Shown here one piece after another: positions 8,001 through 14,959 of a DNA stretch of 44,731 nucleotides (within the stretch, counting starts at the first letter, position 1; every line of letters starts with the position of its first letter). The translations under genes and the position numbers were made by a program. The stretch is from Coriobacteriia bacterium (GTDB lineage: Bacteria > Actinomycetota > Coriobacteriia > Anaerosomatales > Kmv31). The notes below the pieces were generated by a model. The model was not told the DNA's origin. It searched no databases and was given only the letters and a program-made list of their open reading frames with translations. The stretch lies in contig JACUUM010000012.1 of NCBI GenBank assembly GCA_014859305.1, positions 1 through 44,731 on the forward strand, given 5' to 3'.

Positions 8001-8535
8001 CTCCGGTGTGAGCCTCGAGCAGGTCGCGGGAGTGACACTGCCCGCAGGTGGCGGCCGCTTCGCCCTCGGCGGCGGTGCGGACCTCTTGGTCGAAGTCCGT
8101 TCCCGTCGCCGTGTGCGTGGTCTCGCCATAGTGGCCGCGCGGGTACGGGTCGCTCAGGCGGACGCAGTCCGAGACGCCTTCCCTGCTGCCGTCGTGGCAC
8201 TCGACGCACTCGCTGGCTTTCGGCGAATGGCACGGGATGCAGCCGACTCCCTGGTAGTCGTGGCATCTCGTGCACTTCGCGTCGGGGTGGTACGCGTTGA
8301 AGTCGGCGTAGTCGCGATCCTCGCCGTGACACCCCTGCCCCGAGTTCGTGCAGCCGCTCTCCTTGACGGGGTCGTAGTCGCTGACCGCGCTGAAGGAGTG
8401 GACCTTGGCGGTGGGCGGGTTCCACACCATGGCGAAACCGAGCGCCAGTACCCCGGAGAGCGCGAAGAGGGCGTAACCCGCCTTCTTGCGGCTCGCAGGC
8501 CTCTGTCGGGGCGGCGATGGCGGCCGCGTCTCCAT
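5095..8535 (-). CDS. Large membrane-anchored multiheme c-type cytochrome
   Basis: 1146 aa. An N-terminal anchor (about residues 18-39, preceded by R-K-K) suggests it is tethered outside the membrane. I count 19 canonical CxxCH haem sites (first C88-x-x-C-H, last C1058-x-x-C-H) and 12 further CXnCH motifs with longer spacing: four CX4CH, one CX5CH, three CX6CH, one CX7CH, two CX8CH and one CX10CH. If all bind haem the total is 31. Many isolated His residues could be distal ligands. Residues about 604-683 and 686-763 are an internal repeat. Residues 850-963 lack haem motifs and may form a separate domain. A role in moving electrons across the envelope to or from an external partner is inferred. 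The ATG overlaps the stop of the upstream 67-aa gene (TGATG), implying translational coupling. Confidence 0.9.
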   Translation of the reverse strand: METRPPSPPRQRPASRKKAGYALFALSGVLALGFAMVWNPPTAKVHSFSAVSDYDPVKESGCTNSGQGCHGEDRDYADFNAYHPDAKCTRCHDYQGVGCIPCHSPKASECVECHDGSREGVSDCVRLSDPYPRGHYGETTHTATGTDFDQEVRTAAEGEAAATCGQCHSRDLLEAHTGVPVVPGSEYGPDVGCGECHNDVRSRGLAEVLSDWKGRRCEDCHAIGTSSPMHGAEVAGSVEATGSEGCAASGPGCHDSEDLHAAHPDAPESCSGSAADGEPGCHDFEVESHQPTARSCGSADAGACHGSREPGTFSHEHDREVHSPETDGPSADASSFGIPCGRCHVMAPDGRSLVDEHARPTSAKSTAPDDVCRNCHNHPASLEAVADDWELRDSQRSCEACHGREGLDAAHTGDMAALHAAERSDGCADTGPGCHPTGALNDIGSPRVDGGLHEGCLRCHDRTSSGGNRSYDPGAKSCGQGRDCHDAAGAYDPKRSVHDGAGGRADGSDDSHHRAGRRQRDARYRDPETGVSTACGACHSMRLGVEHARPNTGFPAGGTCRWCHNRNLASASVVKGDWSARSTSRACAACHDGTAAAAPHGRVDSVHGGIELRLDGTPEKGACVRSGCHDTAALRRVHERFGCTVRGCHASSGDIRGRGVTGCGGMDAATSCHSGYSALTGHKDVDAIHAAVERAPDGVVEKGACAVSGCHPYTDVRELHAEKGCVIAGCHDAGATRLMSCGGSDGAEGCHAGYWARNHFVDHSADRTGVVDGVTYGPGGNEGCFGCHQTSLIYEHMRQLAGGTLEGGGVNHCRVCHYNADDPGTGRYAGLPAVRAAIAGSDARCVACHASGTAVDGPGAVASPHKQVSSVDPLPSGKVWADPLSEWRAALSGPTGGGHNVLPGALAGVPDTKSFPLSEFVVNGSAYVWALPPNSGSTTWLRPEPFAPDAVSSPESIRGITIRCDDCHLMPEEARGPQGATVRVYIDPEYSQTEYANPTTEAHQFYATGTERVVCFKCHPIQAGDGLVPGGHSLHGRHATYRGHPYDAPDPRHWGAKCIDCHVRIPHAWKRPRLLARTVETTDGVEPDEYPYVREGHDGLVGIVLRSFNSHADLRSGSCATGGCYENHTPARHPEPQDIPDAEYWP

Positions 8536-8738
8536 CAGTCCAGCTGCAGGCCGAGGACGTCCAGCGCCGCCTTGCGCAGCGCCTGGACCTTCTCGGGCTC
8601 GTCGGGGTCGTCGGGCTCGATCAAGGTGACGAGGAAGCCGGCCTTGAGCGCCAGTTCCCCCCTCGTGCGGAATACGTCCAGCCCGTTCTGCTCGATATGC
8701 CGCTGGATCCGTGTGCTGTACTCGTAGAGCTTGCTCAT
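8535..8738 (-). CDS. Small protein coupled to the multiheme cytochrome
   Basis: 67 aa, soluble and acidic toward the C-terminus, with no signal peptide, membrane segment or cysteine. A predicted helix (start to about residue 20) leads into a short L-V-T-L-I-E-P strand, an acidic D-D-P-D-E-P-E loop and a final helix. I do not recognise the family. Its stop codon shares one base with the ATG of the multiheme cytochrome, so the two are almost certainly co-translated. A cytoplasmic helper or regulator of cytochrome production is possible but not shown. An AGGGGG lies a few bases before the ATG. Confidence 0.6.
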   Translation of the reverse strand: MSKLYEYSTRIQRHIEQNGLDVFRTRGELALKAGFLVTLIEPDDPDEPEKVQALRKAALDVLGLQLD

Positions 8739-8830
8739 GGCGGCCCCCTGCCGGTCGCGCGAGGGCGGCTCCTTCCCTCCGACCTGGTCCGTCCCTCCTC
8801 GTGAAGAATCTCACGTCTGCCCCAGTGTGG

Positions 8831-8859
8831 CTATCGGCAACCTCTTGGGCGGACTTCAA
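8831..8859 (-). promoter_or_regulatory. Candidate promoter of the multiheme operon
   Basis: Read on the minus strand, TTGAAG (8859-8854) and CGATAG (8836-8831) are 17 bp apart, 93 nt upstream of the 67-aa gene. The -35 lies inside a small inverted repeat, CGGAC-ATTGAA-GTCCG. Downstream in the leader is a second one, CGTGA-GATTCT-TCACG. Both could bind a regulator. The -10 is a weak match. Confidence 0.35.
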
Positions 8860-8928
8860 TGTCCGTGTCGAGACGACTCCGCGCAGGACCGGCGACTCTC
8901 CCTGCTCGTTCGGACGTCCTCGGGAAGG

Positions 8929-8963
8929 CGAGAGCCGGCCCCCCGCAAGGAGGCCGGCTCTCG
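8929..8963 (-). terminator. Hairpin downstream of the cold-shock gene
   Basis: A perfect 12-bp GC-rich stem (CGAGAGCCGGCC at 8929-8940 and GGCCGGCTCTCG at 8952-8963) with an 11-nt loop lies 37 nt beyond the cold-shock stop. There is no strong U tract on the minus strand, so it may be a weak intrinsic terminator or 3' stabiliser. Confidence 0.6.
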
Positions 8964-8999
8964 TGAACGACGTACGCGGGACGGGCCCGCGGGAGGACG

Positions 9000-9203
9000 C
9001 TAGAGCTTGTGGACGTTACTCGCCTGCAGCTTGCCGTTCTGGCCCGTGGTGATGTCGAACGACACCGACTGACCCTCGTCGAGGGTCTTGAAGCCCTCGC
9101 CCTGGATCTCACTGAAGTGGACGAACAGGTCGTCCCCGTCCTCACGCGAGATGAACCCGTAGCCCTTGTCCGGATTGAACCACTTGACCGTACCCTCTGC
9201 CAT
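9000..9203 (-). CDS. Cold-shock domain protein (CspA family)
   Basis: 67 aa, the full length of a single cold-shock domain. RNP1 is K-G-Y-G-F-I at about residues 14-19 and RNP2 is L-F-V-H-F at about 27-31. The G-T-V-K-W-F start and the Q-A-S-N-V end are typical. It binds single-stranded RNA/DNA as an RNA chaperone. The start at 9203 is preferred over an ATG 9 nt upstream because GGAAGG ends 8 nt before it and abuts the earlier ATG. The 176-nt upstream spacer may hold a structured leader, common for csp genes. It is monocistronic. Confidence 0.94.
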   Translation of the reverse strand: MAEGTVKWFNPDKGYGFISREDGDDLFVHFSEIQGEGFKTLDEGQSVSFDITTGQNGKLQASNVHKL

Positions 9204-9379
9204 TCCACTCATCCTTCCGCCCATCAGGGCAAAACAAAGGCGTGACCTCTGCCGCTTGCGTACGCGGAGCATCACGCCGCGAACCGATGGGCCGTTCTTC
9301 GGCCCGTCGCGCATCATACCCGGGCCACGGCGATGCTGTCGAGCGGCGGATCCGCGACGGGCGGCCGTTGTGACCGTGG

Positions 9380-9919
9380 TCACGCTTCACCGCCCTCCCG
9401 GCCGGGGAGCCGCAGCTCCAGCAGGCACCGGGAGGAGCCGCGCCTCCCCCTGCGGTCGAGGAAGGTGAGCCGGAGCCCGGCCTCCTCGAACGTCCCGTGA
9501 TCCACCGCTGCGGCGACATCGCACAGGAGATCGACCTCTTCCGGCGGCAGCCCCGACCCGCGCCATGCGTCCACGAGCGGGCACGCCGTCATCCTGAGCA
9601 CGACCCGTCCCTCGGCGGGACCTTCCTCCACCCCCGGTTCGAACAACGCTCCCTCGCACGGTGACTCCTCGCAGAAGATGCGCGCGACGGCGTCCAGGTC
9701 GCGCTCGGCCGCTGCCGCGCGGTACTTCTCCCCGATCTCGGCGCCGCGCCGCCGGATCGCGCGCCGCATCAGCTCGGCGGCGCGCTCGCGTCCGATCTCG
9801 CTGCCGAGCTCCTGCAGGAGGTGACGGTAGAACAGGGCGCGGTTCTCGAACGCCGCGCGCGTCTCGGCACGAGCCGACCGAAGCGCCGCCGATCCGCGCA
9901 GCTCGCGCCTTCCTCTCAC
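9380..9919 (-). CDS. L-2-amino-thiazoline-4-carboxylate hydrolase-like protein
   Basis: 179 aa starting at a GTG that overlaps the PASTA gene stop (GTGA), with GGAGG 9 nt upstream. A helical N-terminal half (to about residue 90) leads to a C-terminal region with C-E-E-S-P-C-E-G, then T-A-C-P-L-V-D-A-W, an L-C-D-V helix, and a final cysteine in S-S-R-C-L-L-E-L. This Cys/Asp pattern matches the ATC-hydrolase family (PF14196), many members of which are annotated from sequence only. The substrate is not known; named after the Pseudomonas enzyme that opens a thiazoline ring. The tight overlap with an extracytoplasmic PASTA protein is odd for such an enzyme and suggests a shared unknown process. 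Confidence 0.7.
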   Translation of the reverse strand: MRGRRELRGSAALRSARAETRAAFENRALFYRHLLQELGSEIGRERAAELMRRAIRRRGAEIGEKYRAAAAERDLDAVARIFCEESPCEGALFEPGVEEGPAEGRVVLRMTACPLVDAWRGSGLPPEEVDLLCDVAAAVDHGTFEEAGLRLTFLDRRGRRGSSRCLLELRLPGREGGEA

Positions 9920-10599
9920 CCCTGTGAGCCTCCTCTGCGAGGAGGGCCGGTCGAGACCCAGACCTCCACGACCGTGCCCCGCGGCTCGAACGCGCCCGGC
10001 GGAGGGTCCTGCCGCAGGATGCGTCCGGCGGGCACGGAGGTGCTCGACGGCCGTCGAGCGACGGAGATGCCGTAGCCTCCCGCCGCCAGGACCCGCCGGG
10101 CCTCGGAGGCGCTCATCCGCAGGACGAGCGGGACCTGAGGGCCGGAGCCGGCGGGCGGAGAGTCCGGAGCCGACCTCACGTCGTCGACCTCGCGGCCCTC
10201 CTTCGGCGCATCGAGATATCCGCTCGACAGGAGGGCGCCGGCCGATCCGGACCGCCGCCCGGGCGCCTCGGCGAACTCGCGCGCCACGGTGACGTCGATG
10301 CGGGACGAGCGGAAGAGCCTGGTGCCCGCCGGCGGCTCCTGCGCGATCACCGTCCCCGGATCCTCGCCCTCCGACGCGTCGGTCACGGTCGTCGCGCCCA
10401 TGTTGAACCCGGATGCCTGGAGGCGTTCGGCGGCCTGCGGACGGGTCAGCCCCGCCACGTCGGGCACGAGCGCGGACTGGGAGAGGGCCCACCAGGCGAC
10501 GACCGCGACGGAGCCGAGGAGCACGAGCGAGCCGAGGAGCGCCCGCCGCCTTCGGTCGGTCTCACGCCGGTGACCCGTCTCACCCTCCGCCGCCGCCAT
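9916..10599 (-). CDS. Membrane-anchored protein with two PASTA domains
   Basis: 227 aa. A charged cytoplasmic start (R-R-R-R at about 17-20) precedes a membrane segment at about 21-40. PASTA domain 1 covers about 43-110 (V-P-D-V-A-G-L then Q-A-A-E-R-L, Q-E-P-P-A-G-T). A Pro/Ser linker follows, then PASTA 2 at about 150-220 (V-L-R-M-S-A-S-E-A, Q-D-P-P-P-G). PASTA domains bind peptidoglycan fragments or beta-lactams and usually sit on Ser/Thr kinases or penicillin-binding proteins. Here no kinase or transpeptidase domain is present. GGAGGGG lies 7 nt before the ATG. The next gene overlaps its stop. Confidence 0.85.
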   Translation of the reverse strand: MAAAEGETGHRRETDRRRRALLGSLVLLGSVAVVAWWALSQSALVPDVAGLTRPQAAERLQASGFNMGATTVTDASEGEDPGTVIAQEPPAGTRLFRSSRIDVTVAREFAEAPGRRSGSAGALLSSGYLDAPKEGREVDDVRSAPDSPPAGSGPQVPLVLRMSASEARRVLAAGGYGISVARRPSSTSVPAGRILRQDPPPGAFEPRGTVVEVWVSTGPPRRGGSQG

Positions 10600-10759
10600 C
10601 CGTATCCCCTCCGCGCCCGGTCAGCCCCGGTTCGACGCGCGGCGCGCCCTTCCCGCGGACGCCCGCCCCGCCGTCCCGATATACTACCAGGCGTAGGCGG
10701 ACGGCGGCGGGGACGCGGCGCATCGATGGCCGAGGAACCGGACGAAGGAGGCGACGAGC

Positions 10760-11524
10760 GTGGGCGGTCAGGAGTTCTGGTCCGGCTGGTGGTGGCCGGC
10801 GGCGACGGCGCTTCTCGGCTTCGTCTTCACCGGACTGGTGGTGCTCCAGTGGGCCGACCGACGGAAGCCCCACCAGCTGGCGTGGGCGGTAGGCCTGCTG
10901 ATGTACGCGGTGGCTGCGGCGATGGAGGCGTACTCCGAGTTCACGGGCGACTGGATCCCCGCCGTGTATCGCGTCTACATCGTGCTGGCCGCCTCGCTGG
11001 TGGGATTCCTCGGTCTGGGGACGCTCTACCTGCTCTCGAAGGGCAGGACGTGGCCGCGGCTGTACCTCGGTTTCCTGCTGGTGTGCCTCGCGGTCTTCCT
11101 CTACGGCGCCCTCACCGCCGACCTGCTCGAGGACCAGCTCGTCGCCGGGATCGTGGTGGGCGGCAAGGCGCTGGGGACCTCGGGCTCCTTCCCGAGGATC
11201 ATGTCCCTGCCGTTCAACGTCACCGGCACGCTGCTGTTGCTCGGCGGCGCGGTGCTGTCGATCGTGCGCTTCGCGCGCAAGGCCGAGTACGCGTACAGGA
11301 TGTGGGCCAACGTGCTGATCGCGATCGGGACCATCGTCATAGCGGCGGCGGGCTCGATGGCCCGCGCCGGGGTCTCGACCGGACTCTATGCCGCCGAGAT
11401 GGTCGCCTCGGCGATCCTGCTCGCCGGCTTCCTGCTCGCCGGCACCCTGGAGAAGGGTGCGAAGGCGGCCGTCGAGCACGCCCGCGAGCGGCGCGCGGCC
11501 CCGCCGGCGGAGGAGGCCTCCTAG
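10760..11524 (+). CDS. Multi-span membrane protein of unknown function
   Basis: 254 aa with about seven hydrophobic segments (roughly 12-30, 40-60, 68-92, 100-118, 150-172, 182-205 and 212-232) and a charged cytoplasmic tail of about 20 residues. No transporter signature or catalytic motif is visible. The compact 7-span layout recalls the N-terminal membrane domains of some sensor kinases, but there is no output domain. The GTG start has AAGGAGG 9 nt upstream. A TATACT at 10680-10685 could be a -10 box; its -35 is weak. It ends 9 nt before the convergent HExxH gene stop. Confidence 0.65.
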   Translation: MGGQEFWSGWWWPAATALLGFVFTGLVVLQWADRRKPHQLAWAVGLLMYAVAAAMEAYSEFTGDWIPAVYRVYIVLAASLVGFLGLGTLYLLSKGRTWPRLYLGFLLVCLAVFLYGALTADLLEDQLVAGIVVGGKALGTSGSFPRIMSLPFNVTGTLLLLGGAVLSIVRFARKAEYAYRMWANVLIAIGTIVIAAAGSMARAGVSTGLYAAEMVASAILLAGFLLAGTLEKGAKAAVEHARERRAAPPAEEAS

Positions 11525-11533
11525 CCGGAGACG

Positions 11534-12031
11534 CTACCGGGCGCGGGGCGGGACGTTCTCGCCCCAGTCGATCCGGCCGTTGTCGCGCCAGTCGATGACG
11601 TGCCAGATCTCGTGCGCCATGATCCGCTCGATGCTCGCGACGTGGCCCGGGTCCACCACGATGCGCCCCTGTCTGTAGAAGGCGACCGCCTGAGCTCCGC
11701 CGGGCGTGGGCCCGTATTCCACCGTCACGCCCTCCAGTATCGGGTACCGCTCGATGTAGCGGTCGAGCAGGCGTTGCGCACGCGCCTCCCGCTCCGACAC
11801 CACGCGCCGGGCGGGCCGCCGGAGCGCCCTGGTGTCCGGCTCCTCCGAGGGCCGCTCGGCCTCCGCCCGGCCGGGAGAGGACGCCGCGGCGGCCTCGGGC
11901 AGGACGGCCGCCGGCATTGGAAGAACCTCGTCGGCGGAGGGGGAACGGGCCGACAGGCCCGTGTGGGCGTAGCCGACGGACAACGCGAAGGCGGCCGATG
12001 CGACGCCGACCGCGATCCGCTGGAAACGCAT
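11534..12031 (-). CDS. Small secreted HExxH-type putative metallopeptidase
   Basis: 165 aa with an N-terminal hydrophobic segment (about residues 6-24) that looks like a signal peptide or anchor, then a low-complexity Pro/Glu/Ala stretch to about 75. The conserved part is at the C-terminus: R-I-V-V-D-P followed by I-M-A-H-E-I-W-H-V-I-D-W, a zincin-like HExxH motif with the helix context of gluzincins. The sequence ends only 20 residues later, so a third zinc ligand (a downstream His, Glu or Asp) is not obvious; D-W-R-D-N-G is the nearest candidate. The start at 12031 has GGAG upstream; an ATG at 12055 would add 8 residues. Confidence 0.62.
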   Translation of the reverse strand: MRFQRIAVGVASAAFALSVGYAHTGLSARSPSADEVLPMPAAVLPEAAAASSPGRAEAERPSEEPDTRALRRPARRVVSEREARAQRLLDRYIERYPILEGVTVEYGPTPGGAQAVAFYRQGRIVVDPGHVASIERIMAHEIWHVIDWRDNGRIDWGENVPPRAR

Positions 12032-12218
12032 GGGAAGGACTCCAGGTGACGTCACCGGCCAACGGCCGGATGTGTTCTCGCTTCCACGGCATCGGCAGCC
12101 AATGGCGTGCCGGGACGTCCTCGGCTGGGGATGACAGCGGCGGCACTCCCGGCGGAGGATGCCGTATCATCCGCTCCGTATCGGGTCCGCGAGACCGACG
12201 GGGAGCGGGAGGCGAAGG

Positions 12219-13460
12219 ATGCCGGCAGGTCGTCCGTTCGAGGACGTGCGCGTCGAGGGGCACCTGATCGACTCGGGTATCGTCTCGCACATCATGGACG
12301 ACATCATGGACCTGGAGGGCGAGTTCGAGACGCTGCGCTTCGACGTCGGCCGCACCAACGAGGACACCTCGGTAGCGGAGTTGCGGGTCTTCGGCAAGGA
12401 CGAGACCCACCTGGCCGGCATCCTGATCGCCATCCAGGAACACGGCGCGGTGCCCCTCGACCCCGGGGACGCCGTGCTTCAGCCGGCGCCTGCCGACGGC
12501 GTCTTCCCCGACGACTTCTACTCCACCACCAACCTCGAGACGTTCGTACGCCTCAGCGGCCGGTGGGTGCGCGTCGCGTACCCCGAGATGGACCTTGGCG
12601 TACGCGTCGACACCGGCGCGGGCATGGCCGAGGGCGTGCCGATGGGGGCGGTACGGGCAGGCGACCTGTTCGTGGTCGGCCGGCAGGGCCTGCGCGTGGC
12701 GCCCAACGAGAGACCGCGCGAGAGCCAGGCGTTCGAGTTCATGGGGTCGGAGGTCTCCTCGGAGAAGCCGAAGGCCTACATCGTCCGCGAGGTGGCCCGC
12801 GTGCTGCGCGACGTGCGGGGCGAAGGGCGGGACGTCATCGCCGTGGCGGGCCCGGCGGTCGTGCACACCGGCGCCGCCGGGCACCTCGCCCGCCTGGTGG
12901 AGCTCGGCTACGTCAGCGTGCTCTTCGGTGGCAACGCCGTGGCGGTCCACGACATCGAGTGGGCGCTGTACGGGACGTCGCTGGGCGTGCTGCTGGAAGA
13001 GGGCCTGCCGGTACCCGGAGGGCACGAGCACCACCTGAGGGCCGTCAACACGATACGCAGGCACGGCGGCATCCGGCAGGCCGTGGAGGCCGGCGTGCTC
13101 ACGAAGGGACTCATGCACACGCTCGTCGCGACCGGCACGCCGTTCGTGCTCGCCGGCTCGATACGCGACGACGGGCCGCTGCCGGAGGTGATCACCGACG
13201 CCATCGAGGCGCAGGAGGCGATGCGCCGCCACGCGCGCGAAGCCGGCGCGTGCCTCATGCTCTCCACGATGCTGCACTCCATCGCGACGGGCAACATGCT
13301 GCCCGCCTCCGTCCACACGGTATGCGTCGACATCAACCCGGCGGTCGTCACCAAGCTCGCCGACCGCGGCTCCTGGCAGACCATGGGGGTGGTGACCGAC
13401 GTCGGTCTGTTCCTCGAGCAGCTCGCCGAGGAGCTGCGCGGTCGGTCTCCGATGCCCTGA
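12219..13460 (+). CDS. TIGR00300-family ornithine cyclodeaminase-type protein
   Basis: 413 aa. The N-terminal third (about 5-110) is the LOR/SDH-type conserved domain (G-H-L-I-D-S-G, D-I-M-D-L-E-G-E-F, R-T-N-E-D-T-S-x-A). The remainder (about 165-405) has F-M-G-S-E-V-S-S-E-K, V-A-G-P-A-V-V-H-T-G, L-F-G-G-N-A-V-A-V-H-D-I-E and a final V-C-V-D-I-N-P-A-V-V-T-K-L. This is the TIGR00300 family, which includes an archaeal ornithine cyclodeaminase and the proline-forming C-terminal half of cyanobacterial AgrE. Ornithine to proline plus ammonia, using NAD, is the likely reaction. GGGAGG precedes the ATG. Arginine deiminase is encoded convergently just beyond, consistent with arginine/ornithine catabolism, though ornithine carbamoyltransferase is not in the window. 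Confidence 0.8.
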   Translation: MPAGRPFEDVRVEGHLIDSGIVSHIMDDIMDLEGEFETLRFDVGRTNEDTSVAELRVFGKDETHLAGILIAIQEHGAVPLDPGDAVLQPAPADGVFPDDFYSTTNLETFVRLSGRWVRVAYPEMDLGVRVDTGAGMAEGVPMGAVRAGDLFVVGRQGLRVAPNERPRESQAFEFMGSEVSSEKPKAYIVREVARVLRDVRGEGRDVIAVAGPAVVHTGAAGHLARLVELGYVSVLFGGNAVAVHDIEWALYGTSLGVLLEEGLPVPGGHEHHLRAVNTIRRHGGIRQAVEAGVLTKGLMHTLVATGTPFVLAGSIRDDGPLPEVITDAIEAQEAMRRHAREAGACLMLSTMLHSIATGNMLPASVHTVCVDINPAVVTKLADRGSWQTMGVVTDVGLFLEQLAEELRGRSPMP

Positions 13461-13613
13461 GACGCCCGTCGGGGTGACCCGGCCGTCATGACGGACACCG
13501 TTCCGGCAGACGGAGGAGACGGTTGCCCGAGAGCAGAGCCCGGCGGCACCCCATAGGCGGACCGCCCGTCGCGCGCCGTTCGGAGGACCCGCACTTCCCG
13601 GCGCGACTTGCGG

Positions 13614-14882
13614 TCACAGCCCTTCACGCATCAGAGGGCAGGTCATGCAGTGCGTCCCACCCCGGCCCTTGCCGAGTTCGGTGCCTTCGATCTCGATCAC
13701 CTCGACGCCCGCCGCACGCAACCCCGCGTTGGTCTGCTCGTTGTGCGCGTAGGCCACGACGACCCCGGGCCGAAGAGCCACCACGTTGTTCGCGTCGTAC
13801 CACTGCTCGCGGGCGGCGTGGCGCTCGTCGCCGCCGGTAGGGACGGTGCGCAACCTGCGAACGCCCAGGACGTCCGCGAGCGCCTCGAGCAGGCCGCGCT
13901 CCTCGGTGATCTCGAAGGAGCCCTCGCGCTCGCCGGGGCGCATGCTGTAGACCTTCATGCCCTCGACGACGGGCGGGTAGATCGTGACCGTGTCGAGGTC
14001 CACGAGGCAGCATACGGTGTCGAGGTGCATGTACGAGCGGTCCTGCCGCATCCTGCAGGCGACGATGCGCTCGGCGGCTCCGGCGGCGAACAGCGCGTCG
14101 GCCGTGTGCTCGACCATTCGGCCCGTGGTGCGCTGCCCCATCCCCACGAGCACCGCGCCGCGCCCGACAGGCATCACGTCGCCGCCCTCCAGCGTGGCGC
14201 CCGGGGTGACGTCCTCCACGGGGAAGCGCTCGTCGTCGCCTCCGTGGGGATACCAGAACCTGAAGCCGCCGCCGGCGAAGACGGGATGGTAGCGGTAGAC
14301 GATGGACACTATGGCCACCTCGAGGCGCCGCGCATGCCAGAACAGCGGCGGCAGGACGACCCCGCCGTAGACCCATGCGCTCGAGTCGCGCGTGAACAGC
14401 GTGTTGGGCAGCGGCGGGAGCACGAACGTGTCCTCCTCGGCGAGCACGGCCCCGAGAGAGCGGCGCGACAGCGACGCGAGGTCCACGCCTTCCAGCTCGG
14501 AGATGAGCAGACCGCCGATGAGGGCCTCCGCGAGCGCCTCGGACGGCATGGCCAGCAGATACGCCCGGAACTCGTCGACCAGGGAGAGGCCCACGGTGTA
14601 CGAGGACACGGCTCTCTCCACTATCCGCCGACGGGCCTCCTCGGAGGCGGCCAGCGTCTCGGCGAGCAGGTCCTGCACGCACAGCACCTCCACGCCGGCG
14701 TCGCGGAGCACGGCTGTGAACGCGTCGTGCTCGCGCCGCGCGCGTTCGAGCCACACGACGTCGTCGAAGAGGAACTCGCCGCGGTTGGCCGGGGTCAGAC
14801 GCAGCAGGCTGCGATCGGGCCGGTGCACGAGCACGCGCCGGAGCACGCCCGCCTCCGAGTGCACGCCGAACCCGCCGCCCAT
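13614..14882 (-). CDS. arcA: Arginine deiminase
   Basis: 422 aa, normal length. Guanidino-modifying enzyme motifs are in order: V-H-R-P-D near residue 19, L-F-T-R-D-S-S-A-W (about 163-171), L-E-G-G-D-V (about 228), M-H-L-D-T-V (about 283) and the nucleophile loop [10 protein letters not shown] near the C-terminus. It hydrolyses arginine to citrulline and ammonia, the first step of the arginine deiminase pathway. No arcB, arcC or arcD adjoins it; instead a convergent ornithine cyclodeaminase-type gene ends 153 nt away. The ATG at 14882 has GGCGGAG close upstream. Confidence 0.93.
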   Translation of the reverse strand: MGGGFGVHSEAGVLRRVLVHRPDRSLLRLTPANRGEFLFDDVVWLERARREHDAFTAVLRDAGVEVLCVQDLLAETLAASEEARRRIVERAVSSYTVGLSLVDEFRAYLLAMPSEALAEALIGGLLISELEGVDLASLSRRSLGAVLAEEDTFVLPPLPNTLFTRDSSAWVYGGVVLPPLFWHARRLEVAIVSIVYRYHPVFAGGGFRFWYPHGGDDERFPVEDVTPGATLEGGDVMPVGRGAVLVGMGQRTTGRMVEHTADALFAAGAAERIVACRMRQDRSYMHLDTVCCLVDLDTVTIYPPVVEGMKVYSMRPGEREGSFEITEERGLLEALADVLGVRRLRTVPTGGDERHAAREQWYDANNVVALRPGVVVAYAHNEQTNAGLRAAGVEVIEIEGTELGKGRGGTHCMTCPLMREGL

Positions 14883-14959
14883 GTCTCCGCCCTCCGTCCG
14901 GGACCCACCGCGTATGGTACCGCCCCTCGGGCTCGGCCCGCCGCCGCCCCCCGGACGCG

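Noticed and set aside
4693-8727. Long plus-strand open frame opposite the multiheme cytochrome (about 1344 codons)
   Set aside because: It is antisense to 31 CXnCH motifs, has monotone Val/Arg/Ala content and no domain; it is a GC-rich shadow.
13483-13494. Palindrome CCGTCATGACGG between two convergent genes
   Set aside because: Too short and isolated for a terminator or a supported operator; no second copy seen.
13523-13840. Plus-strand TTG-start frame with a good GGAGGA site
   Set aside because: It runs antisense into the 3' end of arcA and its Arg/Pro/Ser content shows no domain.
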